Of a stretch of 37,500 nucleotides of DNA, positions 1-11,600 are shown piece after piece. Within the stretch, counting starts at the first letter, position 1, and the number at the start of each line of letters is the position of its first letter. Made by a program: the position numbers and the translations under genes. The stretch is from Mesostigma viride (lineage: Eukaryota; Streptophyta; Mesostigmatophyceae; Mesostigmatales; Mesostigmataceae): the NCBI GenBank assembly GCA_009746045.1, contig RPFO01000027.1:2814233-2851732 (forward strand). The letters are read 5' to 3'. Under the pieces are notes generated by a model. That model searched no databases and was not told where the DNA came from. It saw only the letters and a program-made list of their open reading frames with translations.

Positions 1-125
1 CCCCTGCCTTCCCTCCTTCCCCCAAGTCTTCTTTTTCTTCCTCCTGCCCTACATTCTCACCTTCCCTCCCGCCCCCAACTGCTGCCCTCCCGCCCCCCAA
101 TTCCTACCTCTCCTCTCATCCCCAG
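1..125 (+). other. Pyrimidine-rich 3' end of an upstream SulP intron
   Basis: C/T-rich sequence ending in CCCCAG just before the first recognisable SulP exon. It is the 3' part of an intron, so the gene starts outside the window. Confidence 0.7.
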
Positions 126-3100
126 ACGCCGGCCTCGCCCCCCTGTTCGTCTATGGCCTCTTCGGCGGTTGCCGCCAGCTGTCGGTTGGTCCCGCGGCGC
201 TCGTGGCCCTGCTCCTGGAGCAAGGGCTGGGCGACATCGTGGACCCGGCGGTTAACCTGCCGGCCTATGTGCAGCTGGCCATCTGCACCGCCACGCTGGT
301 CGGGGTGTTTCAGTTCATGGCAGGCGTGCTCAGGTAGGTGTTCCGTTTCATGGCGGGCGTGCTCAGGTAGGTGTTCCGTTCATTGCGGGTGTGCTCAGGT
401 GGGCGCGTTTGCGGCCACATGGTGGGGGTGGGGTGGACCGCACCAAGTGGTGGGGATGGGTCATGGCCGCGCAGGTGGTGTTCCTGTTCATGGCACACGT
501 GGGTGGCAGATAGGCAAGCAGGCATGCTATCACTGACTGGATGTGGGAAGCCGGCACGCTGTTTGCCTGGTTCGGTCATAGCAGGCACGGCTGTTATCTC
601 GGGGCGGTTGTATCAATCACGTGTCAGCCAACGCGGGCGGCCGCTAGCAGGTATGCCCTGCCTGGTACGCAGGCGGGCATGCTATCACATAGAGAAGCGA
701 ATAGACCACTATTGCTAGCAGGGCGCTTCTGCTGGGTGGATGCGCTGGCACACACGCGATGGCGTGGTGGTCAGTGGAGGAGCCTTCTTGTGCGTCTTCC
801 CCCATGTGCACTATTGGTCTTCTTCCTCCACTTCCTCTACCGTAGGTACGGCATCTGGTGACAGAGGGGAGCAGCTTACCAGCTTAGCCATGGCCCGGGC
901 TCTACGCTTAAACCTCGGCTTTTCGCCGTGTCCCAGCGGGCTGGGCTGCCTTATGTCCCAGCGGGCTGGGCTGCCTTATGTCCCAGCGGGCTGGGCTGCC
1001 TTATGTCCCAGCGGGCTGGGCTGCCTTATGTCCCAGCGGGCTGGGCTGCATTATGTCCCAGCGGGTTGGGCTGCCTTATGTCCCAGCGGGCTGGGCTGCC
1101 TTATGTCCCAGCGGGCTGGCCTCTTGTATCAACATCTTGAGCCACAGCGACCACCGTGAGATGGTTTACCAACTCAACCGTTAGAGGGTTTATCAACTCA
1201 AGGGCCTCGCAGCCCACACCTTGTGCCCCTCCTTGCCCCCGTTCTTGTCCAGCAGCCACACCTCGCCCGCCTCTCTGCCCCCTTGCTTGGCCAGCACCCT
1301 CCTTCAACGGTCCTGCCAATCGCCCTGCAAGCGGGACCTTCGCACTCACGCTTCCTGTGCCACCGGGATGCAATCATGGGGAAGCCTTAACCAACTTGAG
1401 ACGCTGCACTTTGACGCCCTGCGATGCCCCTTTCTATGCCCATACATGCTGGGGTTTCCGGGAAATTCCTTGAGCCACGGAGACGTAGTTATTTATGCAA
1501 AGTGTTTAATGCCTAGTGTTTATTTATGCCAAGCGTCCCTTCATACTACTAAATGGTAGGCGCTTATCAACTGAAAACACATGGCTTCGCACACCTTGCA
1601 GTTCCCCTTGCCACCCAAGCCCGTCAGGCTGGGCTTCCTGCTCAACCTCCTGAGCCACAATGAATGTCGCTGACGGGGTTTGTCGTCTCTCAACACCTCG
1701 CTCGACCCTTGTTGTCACTCTTGCTCCGCTTTGCCTGTCACCTCTCCGTACCCCCAGGCTGGGCTTCCTGGTCAACTTTTTGAGCCACAGCGTGGTGTCC
1801 GGCTTCACCAGCGGCGCTGCCATCATCATCGCGCTGTCGCAGGTCAAGCACATCCTGGGCTACGAGATCCCCCGCGACGACATCCTGCAGAACATGATCG
1901 TCAACATCCTGCGCAACATAGGGCAGGTGAGGGGGGGGGTTGGGGTCTGATTGCCAACATCCTGCGCAACATAGGGCAGGTGAGGGGGGGGGGGGGTTCT
2001 GATCGTCAACATCCTGCGCAACATAAGGCAGGTGAGGGGGGGGGGGCGGCGCTGCTTGATTTGCCGGCTATAGGTGCAAGGTTTTGATGGTGGTCAGCAT
2101 CAGTCACGGCATGTGGCAGGTGCGCCGTGAGTAGAACAATTGTCTGTGCTTGGGGATGCTATAGCGCCCTGCACTCCCCGGTGCTGCATTCCCTGATGTC
2201 TTGGATCAATAACAATCGGGCCGTTGTGCATGTGGGGTGATCTGGCTGAGCTCGTGTCTGATCTACACAAGAATTTTTCACTTCTCTTCGTGACGTAGCA
2301 ATCAGCTGGAGGGGGGCTGTTCGCTGGAATTTCTCCTGGGGGGAACCCTTACGGCGAGGATGACACCTAGATGGATGTCCTCTGTGTGGAGTAAACATCG
2401 CTAGCTCATAACTAGGCTAGGAAATAGCGCTGCATGGACGTGTTTAGAATGGTCTGCCCTAGTCTTGTGTGTTTCAGGGGTTGGGCATACATTTTCTTGT
2501 GGACTAAGGAAATCCATGCGCATGGTTTGATGATGGTTGTATTGCTGACAAAGGCACACACCATTTCTTGGAATGGACCGCGACCAATATCCGGGGCTCC
2601 TGCGGCCCGCCTGCATCTGTGGCGCCATGCATGCCGGCTGCATGGCGATGTAGAAGCCTTTGGAGTGTGTGGCTTTTCTCTTTGCTGCTGGATGTGCTCC
2701 ACCCTAGCACCGCCTTTGGGTGTGTGGCGCGAGGGACATCGTGCATGAAGTGATGGAGTGCAGCAACCTTTGCTGATGGTGATGCCATGGTTCCCTTTGC
2801 GCGGACAGGTGTAAGATGGACCAGTGCGTGCTGGATCCTTCACATGTGCCATGATTGTTTTGCTACAATCCTTCATCTGCCGGGATCCTTTGAATATAAC
2901 ACTCCCTCCATTACATTGTTGTTATCTGAATACCAACGGGGTCCTTTTGTATTTTTTGTACAATTGACAACAACTTATTCGCTTGCTCCCTACTCCCTGC
3001 CACCTGCCCCCGTTGTGTGTTGTCCCCATCCCACCCCCAGATCAACTGGCCGACCTTCATCATGGGGGTCATCTGGTTCGTCATCCTGTACACCATGAAG

Positions 3101-6100
3101 AGGCTGGTGCGTGCCAGTACCCTTTTTTGTAGTGGGTTATGTATGGTGGATATTATTCTATTAGTTGTGGTAGCAGTCACCATGAAGAGGCGGGTGCATG
3201 CACCTACCCTCCCCACCACCACCCACGCCACACTTCACCATCATGGGCACCGTGTGGTTGGCCATCCAGGTCACCATGAAGAGGGGGGTGCGCATGCCTA
3301 CCCTCCCTCACGCCCATGCTTACCCGCCACAGCCACCGCCGCACACGATATCCTCACGGCCATGGTCTGGTTCGCCATGCTGCACCATGAAGAGGCCTGT
3401 GTATTCCATGTGCCTTAACTGCGGTAGTGTGTCACCGGCGTACTACGGGTATCCGCTGTACTAGTAACATCAACCACAAACCAGCTTCATAAACCAACAC
3501 CTCTCTTCCCCCCCCCTTCTGGTGCGGCATGGCTCGCTCTTTTCGTCTCCTTTCTCAAATTGGAAACCAAGCTGACCCTTATTTCTGCTTTTCCCTGGCC
3601 TTGGGACCAAACCACATGGAACAAACCGCATGGAACAAACCACATGGAACAAACCACACGGAACAAACCGCATGGAACAAACCACATGGAACAAACCACA
3701 CGGAACAAACCACACGGAACAAACCGCATGGAACAAACCACATGGGACCGAACCACAATGAGAGCGCAGGGCTCGAGTCGCCGCGGCCTCCACTACATGG
3801 CTGTGATGGGCCCGCTCACCGTCTCGGTGCTGGGCATCAGCGTCATCGCGGTCACCGGGTGGGACCTGCCGCCCTTCAGCATCAAGATTGTGCGTGAGCA
3901 GTAGTCCTGGTTGTCCTTGTTTGTCGCACTCTTTTCTCGTTCCCCTCCAAGGTCTCATCGTGCGTGAGCGACTGGTGCAGATATTCCCCTCCCCCCGTTG
4001 GCATATTTTCCCAGGCGCCCCGTGCCTATTTCTCTCTAGATACAAAGAGAGAGATAAGAAGAAGATATGAGATGAGCATGCAGCAGTGCGTGAGCTACAG
4101 GCCTAGACATCCCCGTAGTCCTATCCCCCGTTCATCCAACGCTGCCCGTCAATCAAGATAGTGCCATCCTGGGCACTCTCTAAAGACTCGTCCATCGTAA
4201 TTACCCGCACTGTGTGATTTTACCCGTGCCCCTAACATATGCTAAACAGGTCGGCTTCATCGACGCGGGTCTGCCCCCCTTATCGTTCGACCAATGGAAC
4301 ATGACCATGTTTCGCGCCGCCGCGGGTACCGCGCTCACCGTCATGTCGATCGGATTCATGGTGCGTGCTGGTGGCGTGCGTGGGGGTGGCTCTTGCGCCA
4401 TCAAAGCTAATTGTGCTGGAATCTTGTTTGACAAGTAAACAAACCGCCATGCCCATCGGATTTATCATGCATGGCGGTTGCCTCCCACTAGGTTCTGCTT
4501 CTGGCGTGTGGGCAGTTGGTAGTGATGAAAAGCAGGATAGGATGACTGCCACTTTTGACTGCCGTGTATAACAAGCATAAAGGTTGGGTAGATGGTGGTC
4601 AGAAGGTCGCCCATTTACCTAGGACTTCACAATCTGACCCCTCTGGCCCCCTCCAATGCTTATAAATTCTCAACCCGAGAAATCCTCACCTTCTTCCTCA
4701 TCAGCTCGCCCCCTATCCAATCCATTCCTGCTTTTTCGGCATATTCTGGGTTTCTCCCCTTCCTCTTTTGCCCCTCCCTCCCTCCCTCCCCTCCCACCCT
4801 TCTCCCTCCCTACCTCCCCACCCTTCTCCTCGTTTACTTCTGCACAGACATGGTAGTTGCCTTGATGTCCAAGCACGCAGGAAAGGGGGCTCGGGTGGGC
4901 AGATGTCTGTGTGCTTGCTTGCTGTAGTCTGCCTGCCAATAGCATCCGTTTGGCCAGAAGCCAAGTTGGCAGTCGGCCTGGTCGCGGATGTATGCTGCCT
5001 GGGGCTGTGATGTGCGCTACAACCGTGGCGGAAAGCCATTAACGGAGTGTGTGTCCTTCACCTCGTGTTGTGATGACTGCAGGAGTCCATCGCCATCTCA
5101 AAGTCCCTTGCGGCGCGAAACAAGTACCGACTTAACGCAAACCAAGAGGTGAGGGACTTAACGCAAATCAAGAGGTGCTGGACTGCTCATCATCATGTGC
5201 TGTAGCTGGCATGTGCTTGTGTGCATCTGTGTCATGATTCCCTCTTGCAATTATTGCTAGTAGCGTATGGACTATAGTATTCTAGTACTACTATCATGGT
5301 TCTTCCTGGTAACTTGTTGCGCTTATCATGTAGTTTAGGGTACCTTATTGCGATCAGCAGGCACCTAACAGCTAACCAGTTTCATCGTGGTGGTAATGGT
5401 GGTGTTCTTCTGGGCACCTATCAAACAAGCAACATCAACGCAGTGCTGGCATCGGCGTCATGTCTCCTGGCAGCTGATGACTTTCGTGTTGCTTCTGTGT
5501 GGTGATGGCACGGTGTCCCTTCTCTCTGATGACTTTCGTGTTGCTTCTGTGTGGTGATGGCACGGTGTCCCTTCTCTCTGATGACTTCCGTGTTGCTTCT
5601 GTGTGGTGATGGCACGGTGTCCCTTCTCTCTGATGACTTTCGTGTTGCTTCTGTGTGGTGATGGCACGGTGTCCCTTCTCTCTGATGACTTTCGTGTTGT
5701 TTCTGTGTGGTGATGGCACGGTGTCCCTTCTCTCTGATGACTTTCGTGTTGCTTCTGTGTGGTGATGGCACGGTGTCCCTTCTCTCTGATGACTTTCGTG
5801 TTGCTTCTGTGTGGTGATGGCACGGTGTCCCTTCTCTCTGATGACTTTCGTGTTGTTTCTGTGTGGTGATGGCACGGTGTCCCTTCTCTCTGATGACTTT
5901 CGTGTTGTTTCTGTGTGGTGATGGCACGGTGTCCCTTCTCTCTGATGACTTTCGTGTTGCTTCTGTGTGGTGATGGCACGGTGTCCCTTCTCTCTGATGA
6001 CTTTCGTGTTGCTTCTGTGTGGTGATGGCACGGTGTCCCTTCTCTCTGATGACTTTCGTGTTGCTTCTGTGTGGTGATGGCACGGTGTCCCTTCTCTCTG

Positions 6101-8516
6101 ATGACTTTCGTGTTGCTTCTGTGTGGTGATGGCACGGTGTCCCTTCTCTCTGATGACTTTCGTGTTGCTTCTGTGTGGTGATGGCACGGTGTCCCTTCTC
6201 TCTGATGACTTTCGTGTTGCTTCTGTGTGGTGATGGCACGGTGTCCCTTCTCTCTGATGACTTTCGTGTTGCTTCTGTGTGGTGATGGCACGGTGTCCCT
6301 TCTCTCTGATGACTTTCGTGTTGCTTCTGTGTGGTGATGGCACGGTGTCCCTTCTCTCTGATGACTTTCGTGTTGCTTCTGTGTGGTGATGGCACGGTGT
6401 CCCTTCTCTCTGATGACTTTCGTGTTGCTTCTGTGTGGTGATGGCACGGTGTCCCTTCTCTCTGATGACTTTCGTGTTGTTTCTGTGTGGTGATGGCACG
6501 GTGTCCCTTCTCTCTGATGACTTTCGTGTTGCTTCTGTGTGGTGATGGCACGGTGTCCCTTCTCTCTGATGACTTTCGTGTTGCTTCTGTGTGGTGATGG
6601 CACGGTGTCCCTTCTCTCTGATGACTTTCGTGTTGCTTCTGTGTGGTGATGGCACGGTGTCCCTTCTCTCTGATGACTTTCGTGTTGTTTCTGTGTGGTG
6701 ATGGCACGGTGTCCCTTCTCTCTGATGACTTTCGTGTTGTTTCTGTGTGGTGATGGCACGGTGTCCCTTCTCTCTGATGACTTTCGTGTTGTTTCTGTGT
6801 GGTGATGGCACGGTGTCCCTTCTCTCTGATGACTTTCGTGTTGCTTCTGTGTGGTGATGGCACGGTGTCCCTTCTCTCTGATGACTTTCGTGTTGTTTCT
6901 GTGTGGTGATGGCACGGTGTCCCTTCTCTCTGATGACTTTCGTGTTGTTTCTGTGTGGTGATGGCACGGTGTCCCTTCTCTCTGATGACTTTCGTGTTGT
7001 TTCTGTGTGGTGATGGCACGGTGTCCCTTCTCTCTGATGACTTTCGTGTTGTTTCTGTGTGGTGATGGCACGGTGTCCCTTCTCTCTGATGACTTTCGTG
7101 TTGTTTCTGTGTGGTGATGGCACGGTGTCCCTTCTCTCTGATGACTTTCGTGTTGTTTCTGTGTGGTGATGGCACGGTGTCCCTTCTCTCTGATGACTTT
7201 CGTGTTGTTTCTGTGTGGTGATGGCACGGTGTCCCTTCTCTCTGATGACTTTCGTGTTGTTTCTGTGTGGTGATGGCACGGTGTCCCTTCTCTCTGATGA
7301 CTTTCGTGTTGCTTCTGTGTGGTGATGGCACGGTGTCCCTTCTCTCTGATGACTTTCGTGTTGCTTCTGTGTGGTGATGGCACGGTGTCCCTTCTCTCTG
7401 ATGACTTTCGTGTTGTTTCTGTGTGGTGATGGCACGGTGTCCCTTCTCTCTGATGACTTTCGTGTTGTTTCTGTGTGGTGATGGCACGGTGTCCCTTCTC
7501 TCTGATGACTTTCGTGTTGTTTCTGTGTGGTGATGGCACGGTGTCCCTTCTCTCTGATGACTTTCGTGTTGTTTCTGTGTGGTGATGGCACGGTGTCCCT
7601 TCTCTCTGATGACTTCCGTGTTGTTTCTGGTGATGGCACGGTGTCCCTTCTCTCTGATGACTTTCGTGTTGCTTCTGTGTGGTGATGGCACGGTGTCCCT
7701 TCTCTCTGATGACTTTCGTGTTGCTTCTGTGTGGTGATGGCACGGTGTCCCTTCTCTCTGATGACTTTCGTGTTGCTTCTGTGTGGTGATGGCACGGTGT
7801 CCCTTCTCTCTGATGACTTTCGTGTTGCTTCTGTGTGGTGATGGCACGGTGTCCCTTCTCTCTGATGACTTTCGTGTTGCTTCTGTGTGGTGATGGCACG
7901 GTGTCCCTTCTCTCTGATGACTTTCGTGTTGTTTCTGTGTGGTGATGGCACGGTGTCCCTTCTCTCTGATGACTTTCGTGTTGCTTCTGTGTGGTGATGG
8001 CACGGTGTCCCTTCTCTCTGATGACTTTCGTGTTGCTTCTGTGTGGTGATGGCACGGTGTCCCTTCTCTCTGATGACTTTCGTGTTGTTTCTGTGTGGTG
8101 ATGGCACGGTGTCCCTTCTCTCTGATGACTTCCGTGTTGTTTCTGTGTGGTGATGGCACGGTGTCCCTTCTCTCTGATGACTTTCGTGTTGCTTCTGTGT
8201 GGTGATGGCACGGTGTCCCTTCTCTCTGATGACTTCCGTGTTGCTTCTGTGTGGTGATGGCACGGTGTCCCTTCTCTCTGATGACTTTCGTGTTGCTTCT
8301 GTGTGGTGATGGCACGGTGTCCCTTCTCTCTGATGACTTTCGTGTTGCTTCTGTGTGGTGATGGCACGGTGTCCCTTCTCTCTGCGCAGCTGATGGCGCT
8401 GGGCCTGTCCAACCTTGTCGGATCGGCATTCTCATCGTTCCCCGTCACGGGTGTGTGCCCTCCCTAGCACACACGCACGCACGCGTGCGCGCGCGCACAC
8501 ACAGACACTCATATAC

Positions 8517-8610
<94 letters not shown>

Positions 8611-11600
8611 CTAAGTCATGTGGCATCGGCGTCCTTGCCTGTCATGGGTGGGTGCGCCCTTGCTAGCACACGCACTCGCACACGCTCGTAGGTTAAATGG
8701 CCTGATGATTGCCAGCCGGCCTTCCCCATCATGGGTGGGTGCATGCTTGCATGAGCAGTCGTGGCAGTCATGTGCTCTCTTGCTTGAACGCACGTGAGCA
8801 GATCACGCCCTGTTTCCCATCCGGCCCCGTTTCGGACGCGGGGGTGGGGCAGGGGCACTTGCTCGGAGACCCAAGCAGTCTCAGCACGTGCGCGGAGATC
8901 TGGGGTGGGAAGCACACCTGCTCGGAAACTAGGATTAGGATAGCACACCTGCTCGGCGAGCCGGTTTTGGGGTGGGTGGGTAATTGCAAACATGCATCGC
9001 ATGCTCATGGACGCCCCAGCGCGGCAGTGCTACACGGTTCCTGCCGAGTAGTGTTTAGTTGTGGTTGCTGCTTGAGCTAGTTTACATGCCTCGGCATCTC
9101 CCGTCCGTGTCAACGTCCGCACCCATATGTTGGCATGCTCCTAGCCATACGCACCCCACAGCACAATATGCACTGTCCCTGACAACGTAATGGCCTGCTT
9201 GTGTGCCTGGGTCCCTCCTCAGCCACCCCTGGCTCTGTGAATTCCCGACGGAGGCGCGGCGTCAGCAGTTACCTTGGGTTGTTTATTAAAATCTTACTTG
9301 AGCCCTGCGGCCTGTGCCATCAGTGCAATTTTAGGTGTTATGTTTTTCCTTCGTTTTCTTTTGATTCCACGACTTCTGTTGCACCGCTGCTTCCACCTTC
9401 ATACGACGGTTGTTTTTCATTTGCATTCACCACGGCTTCTGTCACGCCTTTGCTTCCCAAAACCCTCGCCCTTGGCCTCTTCCCTCAGCCCCCTTGCCCG
9501 TGCTCCTGACCCCCCTAGCTGCTGGTTGCCATCCCCCATGCTCCCGTTTCTTGTCGCCCCTCATTCCTCGGTCTTCCTCCGACCCCCGCTTGATCCCGCG
9601 CTATCCCCCCCCCCCCCCCCCCCCCCCCCCCTTCGCCTTCTCCCCTTCCCCCCCCCCCCCGCAGGCTCCTTTTCTCGGTCCGCCCTCAACAACAACAGCG
9701 GTGCGCGCACGGGGCTCGCGTCGATGATCACGGCCAGCCTGATCATGGCCACGCTGCTCTTCCTCACGCCCTTCTTCCAGAACATGCCCAAGGTGATGCG
9801 CCGCCCCCCGCCTGTGGCATGCTACGCGTGATCACCTCCGTTCTTCGTTCAAAGGGAACGTTCTTACTCCATTTGCGCCCTGACCGCTGTTCTGGCGTCC
9901 ACCGCAGGTCCAAGGTGGCGCCGCATACCCTCCCCCTTGCGCCACCACCCCTAGCATGCCAGCACGGTCACCGCCCGCCCCCCTTGCCAGTCATCACCCT
10001 TGCTTGTCGCTTTGCCTTCCCCCTCTCTGCTATCGCCTTATGGAACGTGGCGACAGGGCCGAGGTGGCTTTGCCAGTTTGCCTTCTGATAGGTGTACAGC
10101 TTATTGTGGGTACATTCTCAGATTAGTGAGTCGTAAGATGCTTCTAGTATGATTAGTGAGTCGTAAGATGCTTATAGTATGATTAGTGAGTCGTAAGATG
10201 CTTATAGTATGATTAGTGAGTCGTAAGATGCTTATAGTATGATTAGTGAGTCGTAAGATGCTTATAGTATGATTAGTGAGTCGTAAGATGCTTTTAGTAC
10301 GATAATTTTACGTTACAAATATCAGGAGCGTCATGGCGGGCAGTGCTTGGTGGAAGCATAGATCTCACCATTACAGTCGCCTGTGCTTGTTCTCTATGAG
10401 AGTTTACACGTGAGGGAGCTTTGGGCCTTTTGTCCACAATCTGCCAGCATTATAATGAGCTTTTGGGGGTGCCCCAACAAGCGCTGGCATTGTGGAGAAG
10501 GGTGAAAAGGCCCCAACAAGCTGTGCCTTGCGAAGCTGTGGGAGACAGGGCGTGGACGCAGTGAGCCTGCCTGAGCGCTCCAGAAAGCTGCAAGCATCAT
10601 AACGGTCTTTTTTTCCGGATCACCGTCAGGTAGCAATCAGATTAACAATGCTTCCTGTGCTCTCCTGATTCATGTTGTTGTATTTGGCGCGTTCCGAACG
10701 GCTGAGCGGTCTGACTGTCCTGGACCTCTGACAAACGTTGTGAGCCTCGTTTCCTTTGCTTGCCTACTTGCTGATGTCCCCGCTGGTGCGTACAGAACGT
10801 GTTGGGCGCCATTGTCATCTTTGCGGTGCTCGGGCTGGTGAGTGCCATGTGCCAGTGCATGCGCGGGCTACTACCGCCTTGCAGACCAACCCCTATTGTC
10901 TACTGGGGTTGGAATCCGTCTTTCTAGTAGTTTGTAAAGGCAAGCGTTTGCATGCCACGACAAATCACGCTTGCAGGGAAGACAGTGACCACGTTGGATG
11001 CTTTGACAAACCACACACATGCACACGTCTACGGGCGCACACGGGAGAACCCCCCCCCCCCCCCCCCCCCCCACCCACCCATACATGTGCACTTCTCGCT
11101 CCCTCCCCTCCCCATTCACGTCGAGGAGTGGAGTTCACGTAACGAGCGGCATTCTGTGACCACTTTTTGCTCCGCATCCATGGTGGTTTTCTCTGGAGAA
11201 CGATGCGGTTGCAATGACAGGGAGTGGTCAGGTTGGGAGCTTTGCCAGTGTTGACGTTGGCGTGCGCTTGCTACGTCGTTATGTTGTCATGTCGGTGTGT
11301 TTCTCCGATGCTGGCTCGGGCAGGTGGACATCAGCGAGGCGGTCTTCCTGTGGTACGTTTGGATGGCTGGGATGGTTTAGGGGCAGCGGATCCGTCTTGC
11401 TCGGTTGGTGCTCCTTCAGGTCCTATTTGTAAGTCTGTTGGTGCTCCTTCAGGTCCTATTTGTAAGTCTGTTGGTGCTCCTTCAGGTCCTATTTGTAAGT
11501 CTGTTGGTGCTCCTTCAGGTCCTATTTGTAAGTCTGTTGGTGCTCCTTCAGGTCCTATTTGTAAGTCTGTAATTAGTTCTGTGCATGAGTGGGATTTTTT

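Noticed and set aside
5476-8384. CRISPR-like array of regular direct repeats
   Set aside because: Units are contiguous and nearly identical with no variable spacers, and the setting is a eukaryotic intron.
5421-8448. Three giant reverse-strand ORFs (about 940-1000 aa) with a His/Thr/Glu/Arg-rich repeat
   Set aside because: They are generated by the 52-bp satellite in intron 6. All three frames encode the same cyclic repeat, and the gene on the opposite strand explains the region.
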